A DNA stretch of 64,000 bases, taken from positions 8,315,570 to 8,379,569 of the forward strand of contig OZ023186.1 of NCBI GenBank assembly GCA_963995505.1. Reading direction: 5' to 3'. The position numbers and the translations under genes were made by a program. Below, piece after piece: positions 25,168-37,549 of the stretch. The first letter of the stretch is position 1. Each line of letters opens with the position of its first letter. Origin of the DNA: Hypericum androsaemum (taxonomy: Eukaryota > Streptophyta > Magnoliopsida > Malpighiales > Hypericaceae). Below the pieces are notes generated by a model. The model was not told the DNA's origin. It searched no databases and saw nothing but the letters and a program-made list of their open reading frames with translations.

Positions 25168-25710
25168 GATAATTACTACCAGGCTTCTGGTGTTTGGCAT
25201 ATTTGCTGCTCACCCCTTTGGTGTTCAAAAATTGATTAAAAACTCCCCCTAGTTTGGCAAAATTATACTCTAGGGCCCCTTGCTGACGCCATCAGTTATA
25301 TTTTTTTTTGTCATGGTAATGACAAAAATACCCTTGAGAAAAACAAAAAAAAGCTATCTTCTTCTTCAACCTCTGGACTCCGCCCAAGAACAAGAAACAA
25401 AGAACACAAGAAACAATGAACAAAACATGCTTCGACATAAAACTGAAGAAACACCGATTCCCCCATTCAAAGCAATCCACACTTCGACATAAAAATGAAA
25501 ACTTTCACTAGAAGGAAGCATGCTTGGAAAAATGGTACTCATATTCCAACAAAACATATCTAGCAACCAATCGAGAAAAAAAACCCAGAAGCCTAAATTC
25601 CAACCCAGAACCTACAACTCTAGGCACTGTATCAAACACGGTCGCGCACACTCAGAGCTCGGCCTTCAAAACATCATCGTCATAGCCCAAGGAAATTAGC
25701 GAGCCCGGCG

Positions 25711-25995
25711 ATGACGACCGTCAACAAGAGCTTGAAGATGTCCTTCGGGTCGGTGGTGTTGGTCTCTAGGGAGGAAATGCTAGAGAAGCACGAGTCCAGG
25801 TACTGGGCATGCTATGATCAATGGGCACCATCGTCGTCCTTCGTCCCTCGTCCACTGGCACCATCATCGTCCATCGCCCCTCGTGCACTGACACCATCGT
25901 CATCTATCTCCCCTTATCTACTGGCACCATCGTCGTCCTTCACCTACGACATCGGGCTCCTAACCCCACAAGATTTGGTTGTGGTTTTTGAATGA
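25711..25995 (+). other. 94-codon open frame with 33-bp minisatellite inside the MULE
   Basis: A GC-richer open frame with an 11-residue repeat (variants of LAPSSSF-x-PRP) encoded by 33-bp units: three full units at 25824-25922 and a partial fourth to 25949. I do not recognise the product. The base composition contrast suggests captured host sequence. Whether it is translated is unknown. Confidence 0.35.
25824..25949 (+). repeat. 33-bp minisatellite, about 3.8 units
   Basis: Each unit starts GGCACCATCGTCGTCC or a close variant and is exactly 33 bases long, so the frame is kept across units. Confidence 0.85.
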
Positions 25996-26662
25996 TTTCT
26001 TGATGTGGGTATCAGTTGTTTTTACAAGTGGGTTATTGTTTTTGATGATGTTGTACTTGGGTTTGATTCATTTGGATTCTGAAAATTTAATCTTGGTTGT
26101 GGCAAATGGGTTTCTAATTTTTGGGAACGAGGGTTTTGTTCTTGGGGTTGTTTGATTTTTGTTCTTGATGTTGTTGGGTTTTTGTTAGTTTTGATCTTTA
26201 TTTCTGGGTTGTGTTCTTGGGTTCATGTTTTTTAAGGGCATTAAGGTCATTTCAATGACAAAAACCAAAAAAATGTATGCTGACATCAGGGGTCTTAGAG
26301 TATAATTTTGCCAAACAAGGGGGTTTTTTACTCAATTTTTGAACACCAAGGGGGTGAGCGGCGAATATTCCAAACACCAGGAGCCTGGTTGTAATTATCT
26401 CTTATTTTTTATTCCATAATATTTAAGAAATCTAACTAATGAATATTCATGTTTCAGTCAAAATTTTAAATAAAATGACTAGATTGTCCCTTGGATCAAC
26501 CTAAAACTACTATTTTACCTTGGTTGACTAAGATTTTTTAAATCACCAAATAAGAAAAAATACTTAATAAAAATATTAAAAACTAGAGACATTTAGATAT
26601 CCTAAGTTATTTAAAATAGATACTTTAAAATTTAAATTGTAAATGTATTAATTGGGGTACCA

Positions 26663-26728
26663 ATGGAGATCTCCCGCTTCTCTTCATCTGCTCTTAGATT
26701 TGCGGATGATAGGTCCCCAAATAATTAC
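26663..26728 (+). pseudogene. Prenyltransferase exon 1 fragment cut by a LINE
   Basis: The ATG at 26663 and the next 60 bases match exon 1 of the intact gene (MEISRF, SSALRFADDRS) until the LINE begins. Decayed exon 1 and intron 1 sequence resumes after about 30718 and, beyond the second copia element, at 35866-36300. The copy lacks exons 2-10 and has lost the intron 1 donor. Confidence 0.7.
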
Positions 26729-29700
26729 CCTATTCAGTATCCCCGAGGAAAATATTCAGATTCACTCTGTTCGTTTGTTTATGCTGAGCCTGATTCTGCT
26801 AAGAAGCAGAGCTTTTGGTCCTAGTTTGAACATATCTGCAAGGGTCTTTTTTCTCCATGGGTTTACATCGGTGATTTAAATCTCGTTGCGTCCCCTGCGG
26901 AGAGGAAGGGTGGGAACTATCATGATCTTTGGCAGATGGAGGTGTTGCATGACTTCATCCAATCTGGCGATTTAATTGACCTGGGTTTTAAAGGGAACCC
27001 CTTCACTTGGTCTAACCTCCAACATGGGATTGACAATATTTTGCAAAGACTTGACCGTTGTTTGGCCAACATTCTGTGGCGAGATGCTTTTCCCAAGGCG
27101 CAGGTGATCCACGGACCCATTGAGGGGTCTGATCACTGCTTCCTCATCTTGCATACTGATTTCTTGAAGGTTAAATGTTGACCTTTTAGATTTGAAGCTT
27201 TTTGGGTTAAGGAGGAGGGGTACAAAGATGTGGTGGAGCATTCTTGGTCCAACGTCTCTTTTGGCACTCCTCCCATCGTGTTTAAATTGAAAACTGCTGT
27301 TTGCTCTTCTAACCTTCTTGTGTAGAGTAAAAATTTGATAGGTAATCGAAAGGCGAGGATTGAGGAGCTTACTGCTGAACTCCTACAGGTCCAGCTGAGG
27401 GACCATGCTAATCAGTGCAAAGACCAGGAGGTTTTCTTGAAGAGAGAACTTGCTACTCTGTAAGAGAAAGAAGAGATCTTTTGGCATCAAAGATCCCGCG
27501 TCAACTGGTTGTTTTGGGGTGACAAGAACACAATGTTCTTTCATACCACAGCTACGCAGAGGAGACAAGTTAATCAAGTTGTTAAACTACAACTTGATGA
27601 CGGTTGTGGATTAAAGATGAAGGTGTTTTAAAATCACTGGTCCGTGACGACTTCCACGACCTCTACTCAAAGGTATCGACAGGTGATCCTTCTGATATTT
27701 TAAGTTGTATTCCTAACTTGGTTTCTCCTGAGATGTCTTTGGATCTTTTGAAGCCTGTTAACTTTGAGGAAGTTAGGTGCGCTATTTTTGGGATGGGAGG
27801 AAATAAGTCTCATGGTCTGGACGATTTCTCTGGGCTCTTTTACTAGAAGTTTTGGCCCATTGTAAAGTCTGACCTTTTTGATTTGATTCGAACCTCTTTT
27901 AGAGTGGGGTAGTCCCTAAAGATTTGAATCGAAAGTACATTTCTATGGTTCCAAATTCTAAAAACCCCACTAGCATTCATGGTTTTTGGCTGATTAGCCT
28001 TTCTAATTTTGCTTATAAGATTTATACTAAAGTTTTGGCTAATAGATAGAAACCTTGGATGTGTTCTTTGATTTCTGAATGCCAGGGTACCTTTGTTAAA
28101 GACAAGTGTATCCAAGACAACATAATCTTGGCTCATAAAGCTTTTCAATGCCTGAGAACCTCAACCAAAAAGTCATCTAATGCCATGGCTTTTGAACTGG
28201 ATCTTAAAAAAGCTTACGACCTTATTGATTGGGATTTTCTAGAAAATGTCATGCTTAAGCTTGGTTTTCCTGATCATCGGGTTTCTTGTGTGATGGGTTA
28301 TCTATCTTCCACTTCTTTTTTTATCCTCTTTAATGGTCAGCCCATGCATTGGTTTGATGCATCTCGGGGCATTAGGCAAGGGGACCCTTTATCCCCTTTC
28401 CTCTTCTTGTTTATCTCTGACTCTTTCGCTCATCTGGTTAACTGTGCTAGACTCAATGGTAGGTTACAGGGGTTTGCTTTAAATAGGAATTGCCCTGTTT
28501 TAACTCATATTTTGTTTACCGATGATACTTTAATGTTTGGTCAAGCTTGTGCAGCCGAGGCTAGGGCAATCAAAGGTCTTCTAGAGGACTTTTCGCGTGT
28601 GTCTGGTCAGTCCATCAACTTCCAGAAATTGAGTATCCTTTTCTCCAGATGGGAATTGGCTGATTCCAAAATTATTATCTCGGGAATTCTTAGAATGAGA
28701 GAGATGCCTACCGACGACAAGTATTTAGGTTTGCCATCTTTTTGGGGAAGATCTAGGAAAGAAGCCTTGAACTTTATTTTTGAAAGAATGCTTGCCAAAA
28801 CTAGTAGTTGGAAACAAAAACTTTTATCAATGGCTGGTAGAGAAGTGTAAATAAAGGCTGTTCTTTCATCTATTCCTTGCTACGTTATGCAGTGTCTTCT
28901 TTTCCCTGTGGCTTTTTGTGCTAAAATGAACAGTCTTGTGGACAAATTCTGGTGGTCTGGTGACACGGACAAGAGGAAAGTACATTGGCTTAGTTGGGAT
29001 AAGCTTACTTGTCCAAAGTCTCAGGGTGGGCTTGGTTTTAAAGACGTGCATTTTTAATTTGGCTCTTTTAGCCAAACAAGCTTGGAGGCTATTTGAAAAT
29101 CAAGGGTCCTTATGTTTCAGAGTTTTGAAAGGCCTGTATTTTAACAACTCTTATTTGATGACTACCAAGAAAGGGCATAGGCCTTATTGGATTTGGAGTA
29201 GTATTTTTTTTTGCAGGAAACGAGGCCCTGCTGGAAGGCCTTTTCTTCAAAATCGGGAATGGTCTTTCCATAGAGATTTGGCGGAGTCCTTGGATTCCCA
29301 CACTTTTAACTGGATTCTCGGCCTGTTGTGATTTCTAATTTTAAGTTTGTTTCTGAGTTGATCTCTAGGTCCACTGGAAGCTAGAATTTTGATCTTATTC
29401 ATCTTTTATTCACGCAGGCTGAACAAGACGGTATCTCACATATCAGTCTTAACAACCTGATGTCTCCTGATAAACTACTTTGAAAGTTTAACAATATGGG
29501 TGCTACTCCGTGCGGAGGGGCTATCAGGTTTTGAAGGCTGAACAGTTGAACACATTGAATATACAAGTTTCTGATCTGGAGTCCCTTCCTTTTGACCAAG
29601 GTATCCGGAAGGGTATTTGAAGCTCAAGACGCCCCCAAAGATCCAAAATTTCATCTGGCGCCTAGCTAGAAATACCATCCCCACTGCGATTAACCTTTTC

Positions 29701-30605
29701 AGGAGAAATCTCTCAAGTTCTCCTGCGTGTCTAATTTGTGGGAATGTGGATGAATCTATTATTCATGTTATTTTTTAATGTCCACATGCTAGGGCAAGTT
29801 AGCCCTTTTGGTTTTAAATTTGATCCTGTGCTTCATCCTACTTTTAGCACTTGGGTTAAGATTGTGTTTGATCTTTTTCACTCTCTTGCTGATTGTGACT
29901 TGCATTTTTAGCTATGTTTCTTTGTTGGAATATTTGGATGGCTAGGAATAAGTTTATTTTTGAGGGTGATAGGATTGATCCGATTGTTACCATGGGTTTG
30001 GCTTCTCAAATTTGTTTTGAATTTTTGCAGAATCCAGGTTCTGATTTGTTGAAGCTACCCGGAACCGTGCCTGTACCTATTTTATGGAATGCTCCAAGCT
30101 GTGGAGCTGTGAAACTCAACTGTGACGCCTCTTGGAGGGATACCCTATCACTTACCAGAGTCACTGTGGTTGTAATGAACTCTCAAGGCCTCATCATTGA
30201 CAGCCAGACTGATCTTAGGAGTGCAACCTCACCTTTGGAAGCCGAACTGTTGGCATTGGAGTTGGCTGTCCGCACTGTCCAACAAAAGTTCTCAGCTCAA
30301 CCTTCCATTGTCGAGACCGATTGCCTCCTAGCTTACAATTTTGTGAATGATCCAACCTCTTTAGTCTTTTGGCAAGTTGAATCTCTTGTCCTTAGGATTA
30401 GATCTATGTTGGTGATTTACCAAATTGTAAGATTATGCTAATTTCTAGGATGCAGAACCAGGTTGCAGACTGGTTTTGTAAGTCCTACAGACTTGGCTCC
30501 CTCCCTGGGGACTGGTTTATTGTCCATCCAATGGAGTTGGATGTCCTCTTATTTGCTAATTTTATGACTGAATCCGTAATATATTGGTAGTTTTGTAACT
30601 CAAAA
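26729..30605 (+). mobile_element. L1-type LINE, 5'-truncated
   Basis: Non-LTR element with endonuclease, reverse transcriptase, zinc-finger and RNase H regions, ending in a short A run (30602-30608). A direct repeat AAATAATTAC at 26719-26728 and 30606-30615 is the likely target duplication. It starts within the endonuclease domain, so the 5' part was never copied. The target was prenyltransferase exon 1. Confidence 0.85.
26735..30590 (+). pseudogene. LINE ORF2-like polyprotein, broken
   Basis: Order: endonuclease part with IGDLNLVASPAERKGG near 26870, RLDR near 27050 and SDH near 27130; reverse transcriptase at about 28059-28850 with ELDLKKAYDLIDWDF, GIRQGDPLSPF and FTDD (usual FADD changed); a C-x2-C...H zinc region near 29730-29790; and RNase H at about 30100-30440. 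The last stop is at 30588. Stops such as 27179 and 28848 plus frame changes near 28940, 29330 and 29480 break the frame, so the copy is dead. Confidence 0.85.
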
Positions 30606-30615
30606 AAATAATTAC

Positions 30616-30820
30616 AGTGGGCAAGGGGGGAACTCTATGAGTTTTTAGATTCAAGAAGAATGTATAAGTACAGTGGGCACGATTGTCCCCCGTACCTGAC
30701 CGAGATTGTCAAAAACACTTCCTTGTCATAGTATTAAGGCAGTTTAGGTCAAGATCTTATATATTTTCTCCAAGTTTGTTTATCATCTGATATAATTAAA
30801 ACGATTTTGATGGTACAAAT
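30616..30820 (+). other. Prenyltransferase pseudogene exon 1/intron 1 sequence between two insertions
   Basis: From about 30718 the sequence matches 44570-44650 and, more distantly, the exon 1/intron 1 border of the intact gene. Where the intact gene reads AAGGTATTAC at the donor, this copy reads AAGATCTTAT, so the GT is lost. The first 100 bases are not explained. Confidence 0.55.
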
Positions 30821-31108
30821 TGAAAGATTTGAATGATTCTTATTGATTGAATTGATTATTACAAACGATTACAAGAGGAGAATATATACACCTACCAACA
30901 GCTACCATCACAACGTCTAGATCCTATAATCATGCTAATTAACTATACAAATCAGCTAATAACTTCCATAATTGAATGATTACATATTAACATCTTTGAT
31001 TGCTTCCTAACTGGTTTCTTCTTAATTGCTGCAATTGATGGTTTATCCGATGAGTTGGCATGATCATCCTTGGACTGATGAGATGGCAAGGTCTTCATAT
31101 CTTCAACA
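30821..31108 (-). repeat. 3' LTR of the second copia element, 288 bp
   Basis: Same ends as 35511-35865 but shorter. A stretch of about 51 bases is missing between two copies of GATTGCTTCCT, plus a smaller gap near 31039. Confidence 0.9.
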
Positions 31109-31263
31109 CTCCCCCTTAAGTTGGATGTGAAGAGATCAAACATTCCCAACTTGCCTAATAGAACTCCGAATTATCCGGGTTGAAGGGGCTTTGTAAACAT
31201 GTCCACAATTTGCCACTTGCTGCCAACGAATGGAGTGCAAATTTTCTTGCCTTAAACCTTCTC

Positions 31264-34200
31264 TCATCCATAGTGGCAATCCACTTCAATGTATTTTTTT
31301 CTTTCATGAAATATGGGATTGGCGGCTATGTATATTGTTGCTTGATTATCGCAAAACATTTCCATACTCTCCGATGGTTTGAATCCAAGGTCAGTGAGCA
31401 CCGATTTTACCCAGATCAGTTCACGAGGAGTAATTGACATGGCTCTATATTCCAATTTCGCGCTCGAACATGAGACCACATCTTGCTTCTTTCTATGCCA
31501 CGTTACTGGGTTACCACCTACAAACACATAAAAACCCGTAGTCGATCTTCTGCAATCAACAGATCTCGCATAATCCGCATCAGTATATCTTTGAACTTTC
31601 ACATAACCATAATTCTTAAACAATAGCCCCATTCCTTGACTACATTTGATATATTGCATGATTCTATCAACTAGGGCAATGTGACTTGACCTAGGGCTAT
31701 GCATGGCTTGACTAATTAAGCTTTCGACATAAGAGATATCAGGTCGAGTAATGGTTAAATAGATTAACCTTCGTACCAATCTTTGAAATTTAGAAACATC
31801 CGTAACTAAATCTCCATCATTCATAGAAAAAATTGTACCACACTCTACTGGACTTCCTACAGTTCTGCAATTAATCTTCTTTGTGTCTTTTAATAGATCT
31901 AGAACATACTTACGCTGGGATAGAAATAAACCTTTGCTTGAATAAGCGAATTCAATGCCCAAAAAATATTTTTAACTTACCAAGGTCCTTGATGTCAAAC
32001 CTGATGCTCAAGGTTCGTTTAAGAGATACAATACCTTCAACATCGTCTCCTGTGATTAAAATATCATCCACATATATGCATACAATAATCTTCTTCGTAC
32101 TATCATCTCTAATGAACAAAGTTTCATTAGCATAACTTTTCCTAAACCCTAGACTCTCAAATTCTCTACTTAGTCTATGATACCAAGCTCTAGGTGATTG
32201 TTTAAGACCGTAGATAGTTTTATTCAATTTACAAACTTGCCTAGGGTGGTTTTTCTTAAATCCTGGTGGAATATCCATGTAAATTTCTTCCTCCAAGTCG
32301 CCTTGAAGGAAGACATTCTTTACGTCCATCTGGAATATAGTCCAATTTTTAATTATAGCTACACTAATCAAAATTCTTATAGTGTTCATCTTAGCTACGG
32401 GGGTGAATGTCTAATGGTAGTCGATTCCAAGAATCTGAGTGAAGCCCCTAGCTACTAATCATGCCTTATACCTCTCGATAGTCCCATCACTATTGTACTT
32501 TTTTTTGTATATCCATTTACATCCAATTGACTTCTTTTCCTCAGGTAACATAGTTAATCTCCAGGTTTTATTCCTAGTTAAAGCATCCATTTCTTCCTTC
32601 ATAGCATTTCTCCAAACTTGATGTTTTTTAGCCTCTTCGAAAGTGGCAGGTTCTTCATATTTATTAATTTTAGGCAAATAGCCAAGGTACTTGGGAGAAA
32701 CTGAGAGATACGAGATATACCTGTCGATTGGATATAGCTGAGATGAATATACCTTATAGTTGTTTAATCTGGCCGGAGGTTTGTGACTTCGTATTAATCT
32801 TCTCAGATTTTGATCTACTTCTTCTGGACTTTGGCTTCTTCGTTCTCAGCATTTCGTGGTTCTACAGATGCTTCTCCAGAATTTTCTACTTCAATTGATC
32901 TAGATTCTCCAGGTTCAATTGAATGTTCTGGTCCTTGATGGCTGCTTTGTTCTCTTTGGTGTACCTATTGAGTGTCATTAGAATCATACAATTCTTGAGA
33001 ATGGATACTTACTTGGCGTGATGTTGTATGTCCTGCTTGATCATGAAGTTCACCTCCTGGTGAATTGTCTCCATAATCCTTGCTCTCAGTGATATTCTCC
33101 CCCTGAGGCTCATCAACGTTTTTCCTAGAGATGTTGTCAGAGTAATATGCAACATTCTCCAAGAATTGAACATCTTTGGAAACAAATTTCTGCTTGGTTC
33201 TTGGGTTGAAACATTTGTACACTTTGGATACATTTGAATAACCCAAGAATATACATCTTTCGGACCTGGGGTCATGTTTATCATGCTTCTGAGAGGGTAT
33301 ATGGACGTAGCATACGCATCCAAATACCCTCAGATGTGATATATTTAATGGTCTGTCAAGTAGCAACTCAAGAGGAGCTTTCAATTTTAATACCTTGGTT
33401 GGTATTCGATAAATTAAGTAGCATGCTGTTAAGACCGCATCAGACCAATAACTTTTAGGGACATTCATATGAAATCTAATTGCCAAAGTTACCTGTAATA
33501 GGTGCCTGTTCTTGCATTTCGCCACCCCATTTTGTTGGGGCGTGTATACACAAGAAGTTTGGTGTATGATACCTGCTTGTTTAACACAAGTGATGAAGTC
33601 CTTAGTGTATTCTGACCCGTTATCGGTTCTAAACACTTTAATTTTCTTGTTAAACTGAGTCTCTACGATGCTAGTGAATTCTTGAAATACATTTGGGACT
33701 TCAGTTTTATTTTTAAGTAGATATATCCAAGTTACTTTAGAATAATGATCTATGAAACTTATAAAATACTTATATCCATCATGAGATAACATTGGTGAAG
33801 TTCAGAGATCATAATGAACCAAATCAAACAAATTCTCATATATAGTAGTAGAAATAGGAAAAGGTACTAGACATTGTTTTACCATTTTGCAACTTTCACA
33901 ATTATCCTCATTGAAACTAAGCTTAGAACTAATAGCTACTTGAAGCACATGGGTTGCAGGATGGCCAAGTCAGAAGTGCCATATCATATCGTGGTCTATA
34001 GCAACCATTTTATTAGCACAACCAATTGGGAGATCATCTAGAATGTAGAGGCCAGTTTTTTGAATTCCTTTACCAATCAGCCTCAAGGTTTTCATATCCT
34101 GAAAAATCACTTTATCAGGTCCAATGATAACACGACAGTTAAGTTGTTAAGTGATCTTACTCACAGACATGAGTTTTACATCAAAATTGGACACAACAAG

Positions 34201-35369
34201 TACTTCAGATGCAGGTTGATTATTTAAGAACACCTTTGACCCTTTTGCAGTAATGTTAGTGCTAGAACCATTTGTTCAGTTAGCTCAGTTGGATCATATG
34301 TCATATGTTGGTTTGCACCTGAATCAACTATCCGATTGAATTTACCATAATTAACTGTGGAGAAAGACGTGAATTGAATTGTACCTTGTGGAGGGGTAGG
34401 AGATGGTGCATTCAGTTGGCTCGAACTTAGTTTGTCACCGAGCCCCTTGTTCAAGTGCTGGAGGAGTTGTTGGGCCAACAATTCGATATAATTGCCTTTT
34501 GATTCTGTGGTACCACTTAAGGTATTATTGGCGTGGAAAGGGCTCTTCTCTTCTCCTCCAGCGGGCTTGTCTTTCGCCGGTCTTAGGTGAGGATTTAGGA
34601 ACCAGCACCTGTTCTTAGTATGACCTATCTTTTTACAATGATCACATACAAACTAGCTTCTATTACCAGTTGGCCTTGTTCCACCTCTTCCTCTAGCCGA
34701 GTTAGAGTGAAATCTATCTTTGGACATGGATTTTATATAGAAAGCACTAGCTTCAGAATTTACTTCACTCTTAGTCACTTTCATGACTTTATTCCTAGTT
34801 TCCTCTTGCGTGATTTTAGAACAAATATTTGCAAGAGATGGAGCTTCAGAGTTGAGCAATAACTGGGACTGGACAGCTTTATATTCAGGGTTTAATCCTG
34901 ATAGCAGTTCGAACATTTTATCTTGCTCCAATCTCTTTTGCAGGGTAATAAGATCAGTTGTGGGTGGTCGATAAATCGCTAACTCATCCCACATACTTCT
35001 CATTTTACCCTAGTATTCAGTAAACGGAAGATCACCTTGTTTGGTTTCAGCAATACCCTTTTCTAGGTCAAAAATTATATATAGATTATTTTGCTGACTA
35101 TATAGATCCTTAATTGCTTCTCATAATACTTTAGCATTGCTAATAAACGAGAGCATATCATAGATTTTCTTATCAAGAGAGTTGAGAATCCAGGTAGTTA
35201 CCAGTTCATCGTTTCTTTCCCATTCGTCATAACCTTCTTCAAGAGGACTTGGCTGGACAATCTTCCCATTGATGTAGCCCGCCATGCCTTTAGTGTTGAG
35301 ATTTCTTGAAACTGCCCTGGCCCATAACAAGTAATTGTGGCCATTGAGCGGAATTGGTGTCAGCTTCAA
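31264..35369 (-). pseudogene. gag-pol of the second copia element, frameshifted
   Basis: Reading 35369 to 31264: Gag pieces (35369-35121, 35003-34653), zinc knuckle CX2CX4HX4C near 34640-34600, protease with DSGA (34481-34224), integrase core with TDNGSEY and TPQQNGVA (33792-32965), reverse transcriptase (32677-31952) with YVDD, and RNase H (31962-31264) with CDNQAT. In-frame stops separate the Gag pieces. The frame changes between protease and integrase, between integrase and reverse transcriptase, and near 31960. It makes no intact product. Sequence differs from the first copia element (DSGA rather than DTGS protease), so it belongs to another family. Confidence 0.9.
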
Positions 35370-35510
35370 GCTGATATTGCTATCATTTTCGGAGGTGGTG
35401 ATTTTTCTGATGGGAACAAATGACTGAGAGCCTGCAGAAGTTGAATCTGCAGGTCTTTGGTCGTGGGCTTGTTGGTTAGAGTCTTCTATTGGAAGTTAAC
35501 TCTGATACGA

Positions 35511-35865
35511 TGAAAATTTTGAATGATTCTTATTGATTGAATTGATTATTACAAACGATTACAAGAGGAGAATATATACACCTGCCAACAGCTACCATCA
35601 CAACGTCTAGATCCTATAATTACACTAATTAACTATACAAATCAGCTAATAACTTCTTTAATTGAAAGATTACACATTAACATCTTCGATTGCTTCCTTA
35701 TCTACAGATTTTGTGACGATCTCCTTCTCAATTGATCGAGATTGCTTCCTAATTGGTTTCTTCTTAATTGCTGCAATTGATGCCCTTGCCTTCTTATGTT
35801 TATCCGATGAGTTGGCATGATCATCCCTGGATTGATGAGCTAGCAAGGTCTTCATATCTTCAACA
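35511..35865 (-). repeat. 5' LTR of the second copia element, 355 bp
   Basis: Lies next to the primer-binding site at about 35500-35509 and ends at the CAAAT duplication. It retains both GATTGCTTCCT copies. Confidence 0.9.
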
Positions 35866-36300
35866 CAAATCTCCATTGATGATGAAAAATGTTTAGTTTT
35901 TTTTGGTACGTCCTTTTTTTAAAACGGCAGACGATTTATTGAAACAAAGTCACACCATGATACGAAGTACGCCAAGAGGCGGATTGTTGCACAAGTGGGG
36001 CAAAAATACTGTAACGTGAGAACTCTCGAGCTAGTCCAGAAATAGTCAATGGAGGAACCATAATAAACCAAATACAATAACTTGTACCTCGTTAAGAATC
36101 CTAAAAATGGAATATATTTTTGGTACGTTCCTTGATAATTTTTTCAAGGGTATTTTAAAAATAATATATCCGACGAAGATTATGCTCGTATACATTATGA
36201 TCACGATAGGTATTAACAATGGGAATCTTAGTAGACTAGAAACTATGGGACACTATGAAATTTTCACTTTAATAAAATAATTTCTTATGGACCACGCCCC
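35866..36300 (+). other. Intron 1 remainder of the prenyltransferase pseudogene
   Basis: Resumes the intron sequence interrupted at 30820 (CTCCATTGATGATGAAAAATG). It matches 44660-44850 and intron 1 of the intact gene (TTTTTTGGTACGTTCTTTGAT). A non-matching insert of about 190 bases (about 35922-36115) is present. No exon 2 follows. Confidence 0.6.
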
Positions 36301-36680
36301 TTATCGCCGGCCTAGTCGCCAACTAAATATCACTAGAAAGTGTTAACTAATATAAACCAGTTTACCCGTCGGGCAAGTCGTTGTACTTTTTATTTAGAAG
36401 ACGTCGTTGTACTTCATAGCCAACCTAGTCGCCAACCTAATCGTCAATTAAATATCACTAAGCGTCTTATCCATCCCAAAACTATATCATACCCGTCGGA
36501 TAATAGTAAATTGATTTCATCTAGAAGCAAAGGTCACTAAGGTACAGAGTAACACACCCGATTGTTACAAATAAATTTCTTACGTACTTGCGTTATTGAT
36601 CGCCAACCTAGTCGCCAACCTAGTCATAAATTAAATATCACTTGGGAGTTTTATCAAACTCAAAAATATTATAATAGTAT
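36300..36680 (+). repeat. Array of promoter-associated repeats (CGCCAACCTA...)
   Basis: Three units (about 36305-36350, 36420-36495, 36600-36680) carry the series CGCCAACCTAGTCGCCAACC, TCAATTAAATATCACT and AAACTC/TTAAAACTAT. It lies upstream of the exon 1 copy at 36877, as in the intact gene. Related units occur at 42675-42935, 44870-45360 and 53665-53740. Confidence 0.6.
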
Positions 36681-36876
36681 TCTAATTTAACAATGAGGAC
36701 TCGATTACGAGCAATTGCGAACGCTCGATTAGTCGGGGTTATAAACCAAAAAAAAACTATTATCCAAGTACAGTACGTTAATCCTCAATTCAATACCAGG
36801 TATTATCATAAATTGAGTATCTCCCATCTATAAACTCCACAGTGGACATTAATATTTTACTCGACTTGAGCTTCCA

Positions 36877-37071
36877 ATGGAGATATCCAGCTGTTTACCT
36901 TCATCTGCTCTTAGATTCTCAGATGTTAGAGTTAAGTAAGTGGGAGCTTCCAATTACCCATCTTCCTCCAAATACTTGCAAATATCACCTTCCCGTATAG
37001 CATCCGGTCGCAAGAGTTGCTCAATACTTGCGACAAATAAAACCCATGGGCTGAAGGCAGCCCCGCTTTAT
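36877..37071 (+). pseudogene. Prenyltransferase exon 1 copy with early stop
   Basis: Begins ATGGAGATATCCAGCTGTTTACC and matches exon 1. About 33 bases are missing after SALRFSDVR compared with the inverted copy, and codon 21 is TAA (36937-36939) where that copy has AAA. After it the frame stays open and related (CAAATATCACCTTCCCGTAT) to a likely donor TTTAT-GTATTATT at 37071/37072. AAGTAAGTGG at the stop also resembles a splice donor, which would skip it with only 59 bases of exon. It could be the lost exon 1 of the gene at 61734, but 24.7 kb of transposons would lie in the intron. Confidence 0.7.
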
Positions 37072-37549
37072 GTATTATTAATTTTATCTTAGCAAGTTGT
37101 TCTAAATAATAATTCAAAGTTTTTTTTGATAAGTAATAATAATTCAAAGTTTATAGCAATTAATACTCGCTTTATCGGTATAAAGGAGGGGAATGGATAT
37201 CGTTTGGAGAGACCAAATTTTTCTAACAATTCAGAGAGTTGTTAATTAATTGATAATAGAGGTGTCAACTCTTCGTAATTTGTTGTAATTCCAAAAGTTG
37301 ATACTCGGAGGTTTTTTTAGGGATAAAAACCAGATATTCGGAGCTTTTGAAAGCAATAAAAAACTAGATATTAAATCCAACCATAATAAAATATAAAAAA
37401 ACGAGTATCACTACATTCATATTTTCTTAAATTATCTAATTCTTTTAGGACTACAGATTTTTATAACTGTCTTCATAAAATTTTTTATCTTATTAATTTA
37501 TCAAAATTACTAATAATTTTAGCTATCCTACATAAAATTTATTTGAAGG
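37072..37549 (+). other. Intron 1-like sequence after the exon 1 copy
   Basis: AT-rich, non-coding. Its end (TTTATTTGAAGG) matches 61619-61630 upstream of exon 2 of the second open prenyltransferase, and the match resumes after the solo LTR at about 38808-38855. Confidence 0.5.

Larger units (their letters stand above)
25168..26399. mobile_element. MULE-like DNA transposon, non-autonomous, 1.23 kb
   Basis: Long imperfect terminal inverted repeats of about 150 bp begin GATAATTAC(T/A)ACCAGG and include CACCCC(C)TTGGTGTTCAAAAATTG. The flanking repeat is imperfect (CTTAATTTTT against CTTATTTTTT), so ends could shift by a few bases. The interior has an open frame at 25711-25995 with a minisatellite and no transposase. 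Confidence 0.7.
30821..35865 (-). mobile_element. Second Ty1/copia element, reverse strand, 5.0 kb
   Basis: Bounded by a perfect 5-bp duplication CAAAT (30816-30820 and 35866-35870). On the reverse strand it has LTR, a primer site with GTATCAGAGT complementary to initiator Met-tRNA (about 35500-35509), gag-pol, a polypurine tract AAGGGGGAG and LTR. It sits in intron 1 of the prenyltransferase pseudogene. The LTRs differ at about 5-6% of aligned bases plus two deletions, so it is older than the element at 1-5921. Confidence 0.92.
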
